Positions 52,302-60,527 of a DNA stretch of 64,000 nucleotides are shown in pieces. Under the pieces are notes generated by a model that worked only from the letters and a program-made list of their open reading frames with translations, did no database searches and was not told the origin of the DNA. Made by a program: the position numbers and the translations under genes. This DNA is from JABCYV01 sp963696025. Its GTDB lineage: Bacteria; Acidobacteriota; Terriglobia; Terriglobales; Acidobacteriaceae. Location of the stretch: positions 434,001-498,000 of the forward strand of contig CAVOII010000014.1 of NCBI GenBank assembly GCA_963696025.1, given 5' to 3'. Numbering within the stretch: the stretch's first letter is position 1; each line of letters opens with the position of its first letter.

Positions 52302-52869
52302 TCTTAGTGCCTGAGCTGAGGCTCTTTTCTTCCGCGCCTTGCAACTTCTGTAGTGCCTTGCGTGCTTCCGCCGCGAGGGGGCCGTGAGGCAGGATCTTCA
52401 AATATTCCTGATAGTGCGCGATCGCTTGGTCGGGATTGTCCAGCTTTTCAAAGCACTGAGCCATTCGGAAGTTGGCAACGGCGTCTCCGGGCTTCCAAAC
52501 CAGCGCCTCTTCATAGCGATCGAGAGCCGCACGGTAATTCTTGCGCCTGAAATAAAAATCGCCGACCTCGATGTCTTTCAAACCCTTGTGCGGGTTCCAG
52601 GCGTGGAATTCCTGCACATCGCCGGAGGAGTTTTCTTCGTCTGCGTCGGAAATGGGTGGACCGCTGTTGGGGTGGTCTTTGGCGTCGTTCTTCGGCGGGC
52701 TCAGATCAATCCGAGTCTCGCGGCTGGAACTTTCCCCAGCTTCCTTATCCCGGTCTGATCGCGGAGGGGCTTGGTTCTGCCCGGGGCCTTTTTCATCTTG
52801 CGCTGACTGAGCTGTGACCCATCCCGCGAAGCAGAGCAAGAGGATGAACGCGGAAATCATCCGAGACAT
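52297..52869 (-). CDS. Secreted TPR protein
   Basis: The ATG at 52869 is chosen because further upstream lies repeat sequence; the product is 190 residues. It has a signal peptide (about 1-20, ending GWVTAQ), a charged low-complexity part (20-90) and two or three TPR units (WNPHKGLKDIEVGDFYFRRK to ILPHGPLAAEARKALQ). Such proteins serve as outer-membrane assembly or scaffold factors of YfgM/BamD-like type; the exact role is unknown. The gene is bracketed by two copies of a 66-67-base hairpin, and its stop lies inside one. Confidence 0.75.
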   Translation of the reverse strand: MSRMISAFILLLCFAGWVTAQSAQDEKGPGQNQAPPRSDRDKEAGESSSRETRIDLSPPKNDAKDHPNSGPPISDADEENSSGDVQEFHAWNPHKGLKDIEVGDFYFRRKNYRAALDRYEEALVWKPGDAVANFRMAQCFEKLDNPDQAIAHYQEYLKILPHGPLAAEARKALQKLQGAEEKSLSSGTKM

Positions 52870-52889
52870 GACACCATTGTAACGCGCAA

Positions 52890-52955
52890 TGTAGGCGCGG
52901 GCGTCTTCGCCCGTGCGAATCCCGCGTTGCACGGGCCGGGACGCCGACGCCTACA
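52890..52955. repeat. 66-base REP-like hairpin, copy 2
   Basis: TGTAGGCGCGGGCGTC and the matching end GACGCCTACA (slightly decayed) with inner CGCCCGTGC and GCACGGGC arms; closely related to copy 1 at 52235. It lies just upstream of the TPR gene start. Confidence 0.8.
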
Positions 52956-53036
52956 AGACAAAAAATCAGGCCGCTCCATGGGGGTGGCGCGGCCTGTGTT
53001 GGCGAAGTCCTCCGGGGAGGAGGGGAAAAAACTCGT

Positions 53037-53777
53037 TTACAAGGACGGCGGAGCCGGGTTCGTGCTTGCTGCCGGCTGCTGCGCTGGCGTCGAGCCTTCG
53101 ACCGTATTGGTCATAAGGTGAACATCGACGCGGCGATTCTTGGCGCGGCCTTCCCTGGTCTTGTTGTCATCGACGGGCTTATCTTTGCCCAGCCCGACCA
53201 AATAAATTTTATGGGCGGGAATGTTGTGTTCCGCGGCCAGGTACTGGATCACAGCGTCCGCACGGCGCTCGCTCAGACCATAATTGTAGTCGGCGCTGCC
53301 CACCGAATCCGTGCCACCTTCCACCGTGATGATGTAACCCTTGGTATTGGGCACATCAGTGGCAAGCTGGTCAAGCGTTTCCTTGGCCTGCTTGGTGAGA
53401 TTGTCCTTATTGAAACCGAAGTGAACCGAGGTTTCAGTCACCACGCGATAGTTGTCCAAATTGGCCACGGTGTTCTGCAGCGAGTCTACGCGATGAACTG
53501 CGTTGTCAGCCAAACTCTGGGCTTCGCCAGCTTGCGTGCTGGCGGCTTGGGCTTTCTGATCGACCTCAGCGGCTTTAGCTTGCACGGCCTGGATACCCGC
53601 CTGCGCACGTGCGTCGACATCCTTGATGTCTTTGGTGTTTTTCGCGGTCAGGTCATCCAGTTCATTGGTCTTGTTAATGATCGGCGTGGTCTCTTGACGA
53701 ACATAGTTCTTGCTGGCGCAACCTACCGAGGCTGCCATGCTCGCAGCCAATAGAACCGTTAGTGAAATGCGATTCAT
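53037..53777 (-). CDS. OmpA/Pal-family lipoprotein with coiled coil
   Basis: Start at 53777 after a GGAAGGAG site; a longer frame up to 54023 has no conserved content. The 246-residue product has a lipobox (SMAASVGC, Cys20), a coiled coil (35-105, Ala/Gln-rich) and an OmpA domain (115-215) with VHFGFNKDNLTKQA and the peptidoglycan-binding YNYGLSERRADAVIQYLA, then VGLGKDKPVDDNKTREGRAK and a Pro/Ala tail. It should tether the outer membrane to peptidoglycan. The OmpA core (TDSVGSADYNYGLS; NRRVDV) is intact. Confidence 0.88.
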   Translation of the reverse strand: MNRISLTVLLAASMAASVGCASKNYVRQETTPIINKTNELDDLTAKNTKDIKDVDARAQAGIQAVQAKAAEVDQKAQAASTQAGEAQSLADNAVHRVDSLQNTVANLDNYRVVTETSVHFGFNKDNLTKQAKETLDQLATDVPNTKGYIITVEGGTDSVGSADYNYGLSERRADAVIQYLAAEHNIPAHKIYLVGLGKDKPVDDNKTREGRAKNRRVDVHLMTNTVEGSTPAQQPAASTNPAPPSL

Positions 53778-54318
53778 CTTTGGAGGGCTCCTTCCTCTCT
53801 CAACTTCTTTTTTTCCAAATCTCTTTTTCCGAAATCTCTTGGGTCCCTGGGAAATTCTTGGTCTCGCCGATTCTATCGGCGGGGCGGAAGGCATGCTGCC
53901 ATCCTCTGCATCCCGCATTGTACCTAAGCACGGCGGATGCCAAGTTGCGCAACTCGACAGCTCGCTCGAAAGTAATGATAACAGGCAGCTTACAAGACGG
54001 TTGAAAAGTCCTGCGCGCAACATGGTTCGAGCAAAGCGAACATGCGTATGGAAAATTTATACAGTTGCCGAAAGCACCATAAAGCCAGCGTCAGACTATC
54101 ATCGCTGCGAGAAGCCTTTCTGGCGGATGAGGCGTCCCATCGCCACTCCTGTCCTTTCAAACATTCCCTTCAACCAGGCTCGAAGCTCTTCTGGGATCGT
54201 GAGTCTATGAATCGTATAGCATGTTGTAACACACCTCGGCTCCTGTTCCAACGCACGCCTGGCCGCGCTGCGAAGTGCTGGCAGATCATTTCCATTAAAA
54301 TAGAAGTACGCCCCAACC
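53778..54318. promoter_or_regulatory. Divergent region between OmpA-like gene and uvrC
   Basis: No convincing gene is seen in these 541 bases. On the minus strand TACAAT (53917-53922) with TTGGCA 15 bases upstream (53938-53943) is a possible promoter for the OmpA-like gene, leaving a leader of about 130 bases. No clear uvrC promoter was found. Short frames on both strands have no family-like content. Confidence 0.35.
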
Positions 54319-56268
54319 GTGGATCTCCAGCAGAAAATTCGCACCCTTCCCATTTCGGCCGGCGTGTATCTCTACAAGAACGGCGAGGGAGAGGTTATTT
54401 ATGTGGGTAAGGCGAATAATCTGCGCAGCCGCGTGTCTTCTTACTTCCACGAAGGCCGGGTAGAGGACGCTAAAACTGGCACGCTGGTGCGGGAGGCGGT
54501 GGACGTTGATTACATTGTGGTTGCCAACGAAAAAGAGGCGTTGGCGCTGGAAAACCACCTTATCAAGCAGAAGAAACCGCGCTTCAACATCCTGTTGCGG
54601 GATGACAAGACTTATCCCTATGTGAAGCTGACTTTGGGAGAGCGTTTTCCGCGAGTCTACGTCACCCGGCGGCTACGGGAACATGGCTGCATTTACTACG
54701 GGCCGTACTTCCCCGCCAACTTGGCGTATCGAATTGTGGACTTGATCCATCGCCACTTTCTGGTGCCGTCGTGCAAGGTGGATCTCACCCGCTACCATCC
54801 GCGGCCCTGCCTGCAGTTCTACATCAAGCGCTGTCTGGGACCATGTGTCGAGGGCCTGACCACGCCGGAGGTCTATCTGGAGGCGGTGCGCGATGTGAAG
54901 CTATTCCTCGAAGGCCGGCCGACTGATCTTTCGCGTTCCTTGCGGGAGCGTATGGACAAAGCGGCTGCGGCCGAAGAGTACGAGCGAGCCGCGAAGTATC
55001 GTGATTTGATCTCTACAGTTGAACAGTTGCAGGAGAAGCAGCGCATCGCGGCGGTCGAAGGAGACGACGCCGATGTCTTTGGCTATCACTACGAAAACGG
55101 AATGCTGGCGGTGAACTTGTTTCACATGCGCGGTGGTCGAGTGCTTGACCGGCGGGAGTTTTTCTGGGAAGAGCTGCCCGAGTTCGAATTGCCAGCGGGA
55201 TCTGAGTCCTCTTCGGTCCAGTCTGGGGAAGTTAGCCGGGCTGTGCCCGGCATGGACGGGTCAGAGACCCGTGCCCACACAAGCGCCAGTCCCCACACGG
55301 ATCGTCCCTACCCGGACTTTCATCCCGGGGAATTCTTGTCGGCTCTGCTGAAGCAGCTTTACATCGGCCAGCCGTATGTTCCGCGCAACATTTATGTCCC
55401 GGTGGAGTTCGAAGATCGCGAGATGTTGGAAGAATTGCTCTCCGATCAGATTGCGGGTGAGGGGGGCCGTGCGACAAGAGTACATCTTTTAGTCCCGCAG
55501 CGGGGTGACAAGCGCGCGCTGCTCGATCTTGCCGGCAATAATGCCAAGCAATCTTACGATCAGCGTTTCCGCGTGATGAAGCCGAATACCAAGGCCATCC
55601 AGGAGGCGCTGCAAGAAGCACTCGGCATGCCCGAGTTGCCGCATCGCATCGAGTGCTTCGACATCTCGCACATTCAAGGCGCGGAAACCGTGGCCTCGAT
55701 GGTGGTGTGGGAAGACGGCCAGATGAAAAAGTCTGACTACCGCAAATTCATCATTCGCAGCGTCGATGGGGTGGACGATTTTGCCTCCATGAGGGAGGTG
55801 GTCACACGGCGCTATAAACGGATTCAGGAAGAGAAAAAGAAAATGCCCAGCCTGATTCTGATTGACGGCGGCTTGGGCCAATTGCACGCAGCGGCTGAAG
55901 CGCTCGAAGGGCTGGAGATCATCAATCAACCGCTCGCCGCTATCGCCAAACGCGAAGAAATTATTTATGTGTTCGGGCAAGAAGCCGAGCCCGTCGTTCT
56001 GGAGCACCATTCGCCAGTGTTACATCTGGTGCAACTGGTCCGCGACGAAGCTCATCGGTTCGCGGTAACGTTCCACCGCAAGCGCCGGCAAATGCGCGAT
56101 CGCTCGACTGAACTGCTGGAAATCCCGGGAGTGGGGGAAAGTACAAGCCGCCGCCTGCTGCAACATTTTGGCAGCGTGCAGGCGGTAAGAGACGCTGACG
56201 CGGCCGCGCTCTCTTCAGTCGTGACACGGGTGCAGGCCGAGGCCATTCGCAATCACTTTCGGAGATGA
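54319..56268 (+). CDS. uvrC: UvrABC excinuclease subunit C
   Basis: From a GTG at 54319 the protein has 649 residues. The GIY-YIG nuclease domain (AGVYLYKNGEGEVIYVGKAN, residues 13-32), a UVR motif (about 207-242), the RNase H-like 5'-nuclease (ECFDISHIQGAETVASMVVW near 450) and the terminal HhH pair (IPGVGESTSRRLLQHFGSVQ) are all present. It cuts both sides of a lesion during nucleotide excision repair. About 45 residues of low-complexity sequence are inserted near 292-338, before the conserved FHPGEFLSALLKQLY; a 27-base palindromic repeat lies in the insert. Confidence 0.96.
   Translation: MDLQQKIRTLPISAGVYLYKNGEGEVIYVGKANNLRSRVSSYFHEGRVEDAKTGTLVREAVDVDYIVVANEKEALALENHLIKQKKPRFNILLRDDKTYPYVKLTLGERFPRVYVTRRLREHGCIYYGPYFPANLAYRIVDLIHRHFLVPSCKVDLTRYHPRPCLQFYIKRCLGPCVEGLTTPEVYLEAVRDVKLFLEGRPTDLSRSLRERMDKAAAAEEYERAAKYRDLISTVEQLQEKQRIAAVEGDDADVFGYHYENGMLAVNLFHMRGGRVLDRREFFWEELPEFELPAGSESSSVQSGEVSRAVPGMDGSETRAHTSASPHTDRPYPDFHPGEFLSALLKQLYIGQPYVPRNIYVPVEFEDREMLEELLSDQIAGEGGRATRVHLLVPQRGDKRALLDLAGNNAKQSYDQRFRVMKPNTKAIQEALQEALGMPELPHRIECFDISHIQGAETVASMVVWEDGQMKKSDYRKFIIRSVDGVDDFASMREVVTRRYKRIQEEKKKMPSLILIDGGLGQLHAAAEALEGLEIINQPLAAIAKREEIIYVFGQEAEPVVLEHHSPVLHLVQLVRDEAHRFAVTFHRKRRQMRDRSTELLEIPGVGESTSRRLLQHFGSVQAVRDADAAALSSVVTRVQAEAIRNHFRR
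55254..55280. repeat. 27-base palindromic repeat, copy C (inside uvrC)
   Basis: The copy opens GGACGGGTC and ends GACCCGTGCCCACAC; the hairpin arms ACGGGTC/GACCCGT are perfect around AGA. It aligns without gaps to copies at 36846 and 38500. A CCCCACAC echo lies 15 bases further (55290-55297). It encodes part of an insertion specific to this UvrC. Confidence 0.65.
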
Positions 56269-56322
56269 AGCTTGAGTTTCTCTTGGCTTCGCGAAATCTT
56301 CGAGCGCGGAGGAAAATGTCGG

Positions 56323-56579
56323 CTATTTCGGCGCAGCATCAGCATTCCCCATGTCGAGCACGAGCTTCCAGCTTCCGTCTTTCTGCTTCTTCCAGATGCT
56401 GGTGTATTTGCCGTGTTCGATAACGGACTTTCTGTCTCGACCTCCAGCCTGCGCAGCGTCTCAACGCTGGGCTTGGCAACTGTAGAAGGGGAGGAGCGTG
56501 CACCAGCAAATACGGCGAGACCAACGATCACCAAGATTGCCAGAGACATAAGACTGGTTTTCAGGGGGAGCCTCCGCAA
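56323..56579 (-). pseudogene. Remnant of a secreted DUF4440/SnoaL-like protein
   Basis: The N-terminal frame from 56579 encodes a signal peptide (MSLAILVIVGLAVFAGA) and the start of a mature protein (PSVETLRRLEVE). In the next frame, ending at TAG 56323-56325, the typical C-terminus of a DUF4440 protein is found: IEHGKYTSIWKKQKDGSWKL and VLDMGNADAAP. The two pieces are joined with a frame change and about 80-100 residues of the domain are missing. An internal deletion is the simplest explanation. The frame that reads on to 56253 is not meaningful. Confidence 0.7.
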
Positions 56580-56631
56580 GGCTGCAGGATTTTAAGCATT
56601 CCCACCCCGCGCCTGAATTGATGGTGCTGCT

Positions 56632-57186
56632 TCAGAGACGAGTGGATTCACGATTCGGTACACGCGCAGCGAGCCACACCACAGTGCCGATCATCCCACA
56701 CCAGCCCAGCAGCCGCACGATGGCGGCAATCCTAGTGTCATACTGCAGCACGGCGAGGCCGGAGAAGATCGTGTTCCAGTCGTGCTCGACATAATCGGAA
56801 TTGCCGGCGGTGACCAGAGGCAGCGCCATGGCGCGCGCATCAGCCATGTAGGTCGCGGTGTACAACCAATTCTCGAAAAAGAAGAACAGGCAGAAAGCGA
56901 AAGCGGTGGTCTGGCGTAGGGTGAAGAAGCATGCAGCCAAGAGCAGTGGGACTAGCCACTGCAGCGTGGTCCCACCCCAGAGCCCTAGCGTTGGTCCGAA
57001 CCAACCAAACAACAGGTGGCCGGCCTCGTGCACTACCAGGTTGGCGAGATCTATAAATAGAAAATCGCCGTGTTTGGTAAAAGCGTAGATCAGGAATGCA
57101 ACATAGAAAAGCAGCCAGGATCCCAGCGCATAGCGCGAAGCCGGCCGCCAATCTTTTCCAACCAACCCCTGCCAAAAATCCCACAT
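56632..57186 (-). CDS. Membrane protein with HEAGH metal-binding motif
   Basis: The 184-residue protein has five or six membrane segments and VVHEAGHLLFGWFG with H53-E54-x-x-H57, the zinc-site pattern of membrane metalloproteases (M50-like). The histidine motif lies inside the second membrane segment, as in site-2 proteases, but no second NPDG-type motif is seen. Proteins like this in Acidobacteriota are annotated only as membrane proteins. It may be a peptidase or a fold relative without activity. Confidence 0.6.
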   Translation of the reverse strand: MWDFWQGLVGKDWRPASRYALGSWLLFYVAFLIYAFTKHGDFLFIDLANLVVHEAGHLLFGWFGPTLGLWGGTTLQWLVPLLLAACFFTLRQTTAFAFCLFFFFENWLYTATYMADARAMALPLVTAGNSDYVEHDWNTIFSGLAVLQYDTRIAAIVRLLGWCGMIGTVVWLAARVPNRESTRL

Positions 57187-57317
57187 CCCAAAATTCTACG
57201 GGTGCTCCTGGCGAATAGGCAGATTACTCCAGTGTTTCCTCATCGTGGGTTGAAGCCCGCGCGCATCAAATCCGACCGTATAATGGCGCTGTCTATGCTC
57301 GTTTATTTCGCAATGGA

Positions 57318-59174
57318 ATGCTGATGAAACCACGTCAATGGATGGCAACCTTCGGCTTGCTTGGCTTGGTGCTGGCGGCTGTAGTCGGGCTCATACTAAC
57401 TCGGGAGTTGGGACCGCCGGAAACGTCCATGGCGCCGGGCCACCAGACTCCGCTCGTGGATGAGCGGCCGTTGCAGACTGCCCGCAGACTCGCATCCCTG
57501 GCGCTTGGCGGCGAGGAGCAGCGGTTCGCGGAGCAGGCGATGAAGGTAGCCGACCACGAGGTGGATCTGGCCTTCGCAGATGGTTTGCGCGATGACGCGG
57601 AACATGCTGCCCCGTTGACGGCTGAGGCCAGGCAACTTTACGGCCATGTGAGCCAGGCTGAGGCGACCGTCAAAGCAGACCAGGACCGGCTCGATCAACT
57701 CCAAAAGCAACTTGCCGCCGCAAGCGCTGACCATCAAGACAGGATCCAGCAGCAAATCGACCTGATCCATGCGCAGCATGAGTTTGATCAGGATGAACTG
57801 GACGATGCCAAAGAAGACTTGATGCGCTCCGGCCTCGATCCGCTGAGCAGGATTCAACGCCAATTCAACACGCACGAAGCCGCCGAGCACACTTACGATG
57901 TCGCTCATGCGCAAAACCCTCCCAAGAATGCGGAAGTAAATTATTCCGCTAACAATTTGATTTCGGCAGTTAAGGTCTGGCGCGTGCTGCGAGGCAAAGC
58001 GGTTCAACTGGGGCAAGCTCGCGACGACGCACTCCAAGCTGCGAACTCCCTCGGCCAGACGCATGGGACGCTGGAAAAACAAGTGAGCGCCGAAGAGGGT
58101 GACAAGCGGGCGGTCGCTCAAACAACCAGTCAACTATCCGGCCAAACGACAGATGCGACCTCCAAGGACGCAGCCACGGCAGCGATTGCAACCTTACACC
58201 GGCTCTCGGTGGATCAAAAGGACCTTTCCGACCTCAACAAACGGATTCAGGACCATCAAGAGCTTGCCAACATCTACGGCAATTGGATCAATCTGGTGAA
58301 GTCGCACCAGCGGGCTGCATTGCATGAAATGATCAATTCGGCGCTCCTTATCGCGCTGATTTTGCTTTGCGCGTATCTTGCGGGACGCCTGGTTGACCAC
58401 TTCTTCGCAGATCTCGGCCCGGAGCGCACACGCCTGCGGACCTTGCGCGTGGTGATTCGCTTCGCAGTGCAGGCGGTGGCGGTGTTGCTGATCTTATTTG
58501 TCCTGTTCGGCGCCCCCCAACAAATGCCCACAATTCTCGGGCTGGCCGGCGCCGGACTCACCGTGGCGATGAAGGACTTCATCGTGGGGTTCTTCGGCTG
58601 GTTCGTACTAATGGGACGCAACGGGCTGCGCGTCGGCGATTGGGTGGAAATCAACGGTGTGGTTGGCGAAGTGGTCGAGATTAATCTGCTGCGCACCGTC
58701 TTGCTTGAGACGGGAAACTGGGCGGACACCGGTCATCCTACCGGGCGCAAAGTGGCATTCGTGAACAGCTTTGCCATCGAGGGACACTTCTTCAACTTCT
58801 CTACCAGTGGGCAGTGGCTTTGGGACGAGATTCAAATTCTGGTACCGGCGGATCAGGATCCATATCCCATCATTGATTCCATCCAGAAAATGGTTGCAAA
58901 GGAAACGGAAGCAGACGCGCGCGCGGCTGAACAAGAGTGGAAAAAAGCCGCCGGCAGCCATCGCGCACAATCGGTTTCAGCGGCGCCAGCGGTCAACCTG
59001 CGGCCCACGACCTCGGGAGTCGAAGTGCATGTTCGCTACATCACGAGCGCGCATGAGCGCTACACCATGCGTACACGGTTATATCAGGAACTGGTGGCAT
59101 TGCTGCATCAGAGACCGGAGCGGCAGGCTGCGAGCAGCGCCGCAGTCGGGGCAGGAAAAAAAGAGCAGGCCTAG
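57318..59174 (+). CDS. Mechanosensitive channel, MscS family, with large periplasmic coiled coil
   Basis: The 618-residue protein (ATG at 57318; the ATG two codons later is equally possible) has a signal-anchor helix (10-28), a long helical periplasmic part (90-330), and two or three membrane helices (340-420). The MscS core follows: GLAGAGLTVAMKDFIVGFFG as the pore helix, then WVEINGVVGEVVEINLLRT and a C-terminal alpha/beta domain. It resembles larger MscS homologues such as MscK/YbdG in layout. It should open under membrane tension and release solutes. Confidence 0.9.
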   Translation: MLMKPRQWMATFGLLGLVLAAVVGLILTRELGPPETSMAPGHQTPLVDERPLQTARRLASLALGGEEQRFAEQAMKVADHEVDLAFADGLRDDAEHAAPLTAEARQLYGHVSQAEATVKADQDRLDQLQKQLAAASADHQDRIQQQIDLIHAQHEFDQDELDDAKEDLMRSGLDPLSRIQRQFNTHEAAEHTYDVAHAQNPPKNAEVNYSANNLISAVKVWRVLRGKAVQLGQARDDALQAANSLGQTHGTLEKQVSAEEGDKRAVAQTTSQLSGQTTDATSKDAATAAIATLHRLSVDQKDLSDLNKRIQDHQELANIYGNWINLVKSHQRAALHEMINSALLIALILLCAYLAGRLVDHFFADLGPERTRLRTLRVVIRFAVQAVAVLLILFVLFGAPQQMPTILGLAGAGLTVAMKDFIVGFFGWFVLMGRNGLRVGDWVEINGVVGEVVEINLLRTVLLETGNWADTGHPTGRKVAFVNSFAIEGHFFNFSTSGQWLWDEIQILVPADQDPYPIIDSIQKMVAKETEADARAAEQEWKKAAGSHRAQSVSAAPAVNLRPTTSGVEVHVRYITSAHERYTMRTRLYQELVALLHQRPERQAASSAAVGAGKKEQA

Positions 59175-59179
59175 AGCTC

Positions 59180-59938
59180 TTACAGCACGATCTCAAAGTG
59201 CTTCTTTAGTGCTGCCCGCCATTCTTTTTCTGAGCCAATCCGCTGCTCTTCTTTTTTCCCGCTACGCGTGACGATCAACTTTTGATCCGCGAGAGTGATC
59301 CTTCCCTCCGGCGTCGCCTTGGTGCAAACCCGCTTGCGCGTGAAGGTCGACCCCGGCGATGTCTGATGGTATTCGCACATTGGAGCGAACTCGTCCAGTG
59401 ACCGGGGTATCAAGCTGAACGCGTATTGTCCCTTCCAGACCCCATTCGGCTCCGCTCTTTCGATGTACAACCAGTGGGCCTGCTGCGTGATCCGAAACTT
59501 GCGACCATCCTCCAGCTGCTCCAGTCCGGGTGCAAGACGCAGAGGCTCGACAAAAGAATCTCCAAATCCGACGTCCGCTAACCAGGCCTCGTCCAAGTGG
59601 ACTCGCAGCGTGAGGTGATCGAAGTCAGGACCGGCGCTGCCATCTTCGCGGACCCCCCGCGCTGAGAGCAGGGTTACGCGAAACCCTAATTCACGGAGCA
59701 GAGCCGCAAAGGCCCCATTCATTTCGTAGCAAAAACCTCCGCGCCGTTGCCCGACGATTTTGCGGATAAAGGCGTCTTCGTCGCAGACAATCTTCCGGCC
59801 CAGGGCAATATCCAGATTCTCAAACGGGACCGTGAACATGTGGCAGCGATGGAGAGCGCGCAAGGTCTCTGCAGTCGGCGAAGCGGGTCCTCTGTACTCA
59901 ATGCGGTCGAGATAGCCGGGAGCGATCGGCTTTGGCAT
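59180..59938 (-). CDS. Arylamine N-acetyltransferase
   Basis: This 252-residue enzyme has the NAT catalytic triad: C70 in RRGGFCYEMNGAF, H108 in FDHLTLRVHLDE and D122 in ADVGFGDSFVEP. The N-terminal MFTVPFENLDIALGR block is also typical. NATs move an acetyl group from acetyl-CoA to arylamines or hydrazines. The gene directly follows the ICMT-like gene (no gap) in a minus-strand run and converges with the MscS gene. Confidence 0.93.
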   Translation of the reverse strand: MPKPIAPGYLDRIEYRGPASPTAETLRALHRCHMFTVPFENLDIALGRKIVCDEDAFIRKIVGQRRGGFCYEMNGAFAALLRELGFRVTLLSARGVREDGSAGPDFDHLTLRVHLDEAWLADVGFGDSFVEPLRLAPGLEQLEDGRKFRITQQAHWLYIERAEPNGVWKGQYAFSLIPRSLDEFAPMCEYHQTSPGSTFTRKRVCTKATPEGRITLADQKLIVTRSGKKEEQRIGSEKEWRAALKKHFEIVL

Positions 59939-60517
59939 TTATCGCAAACGAGGAATCAACAAGCCGGTGCTCTGCTTGTGCTCATCGAAAGCGCTCCCGA
60001 ACTGCTGGCTAAGCATGGTCTCTTCCCTGCTGGCCTTCAAGCAAAATGCGGCCAATACCACGCAAATGCCCAGCACGCAACGCCACTCGTCGATTACCAG
60101 AGCCGACCCAATAGTCGCCAAAATGATAGCGGAATAAATGGGGTGTCGCAGATGAGCATAGGGCCCCGTCCGGATGAGTTGATGATCCTCTTTGATCGTG
60201 ACTCTCGCACTCCAGTATTCCGCAAGGTGATAGCGGGCCCAGATTGCCAGCCCAATCCCCAGCCAGATGAGGGCAACGCCAATGATCGCGCTCGCGAAGT
60301 CGCGAGGCATAAATCGATTTCCCAGAAATCCAATTCCCGTTGCACGGCTGAATACCAGCACGAAACCGAGGGCTTGGAGCGAGACGACGAGGTATCGCGA
60401 GGCGAAAGGCTCCTCTTGACGAGTGGCGCGAGTCTTGATCGCAGCGACGAGCCAGTACACCAGGAACACCATCCAAGGAAATTCAAACAGAACGTGAAAA
60501 CCGTTTCTTTCGGTCAT
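59939..60517 (-). CDS. Isoprenylcysteine carboxyl methyltransferase-like membrane protein
   Basis: A 192-residue protein with four or five membrane helices and the ICMT/PEMT C-terminal motif: AIWARYHLAEYWS, then HQLIRTGPYAHLRHPIYSAI, which should bind S-adenosylmethionine. Bacterial members methylate unknown lipid or small-molecule substrates. It starts 10 bases after the holA stop and abuts the NAT gene, so it belongs to the same transcript. Confidence 0.87.
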   Translation of the reverse strand: MTERNGFHVLFEFPWMVFLVYWLVAAIKTRATRQEEPFASRYLVVSLQALGFVLVFSRATGIGFLGNRFMPRDFASAIIGVALIWLGIGLAIWARYHLAEYWSARVTIKEDHQLIRTGPYAHLRHPIYSAIILATIGSALVIDEWRCVLGICVVLAAFCLKASREETMLSQQFGSAFDEHKQSTGLLIPRLR

Positions 60518-60527
60518 CTGACGATTC

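Noticed and set aside
53710..54210. Plus-strand frame of 166 codons between the OmpA-like gene and uvrC
   Set aside because: It overlaps the OmpA-like lipoprotein signal region, has no ribosome site and its product has no domain-like features.
54099..54353. Minus-strand frame of 84 codons overlapping the uvrC start
   Set aside because: No ribosome site or recognisable pattern, and it overlaps conserved GIY-YIG codons; a decayed gene cannot be excluded but is not supported.
57279..57284. TATAAT box upstream of the MscS gene
   Set aside because: A perfect -10 hexamer, but no -35-like box at 16-18 bases; not enough for a promoter call.
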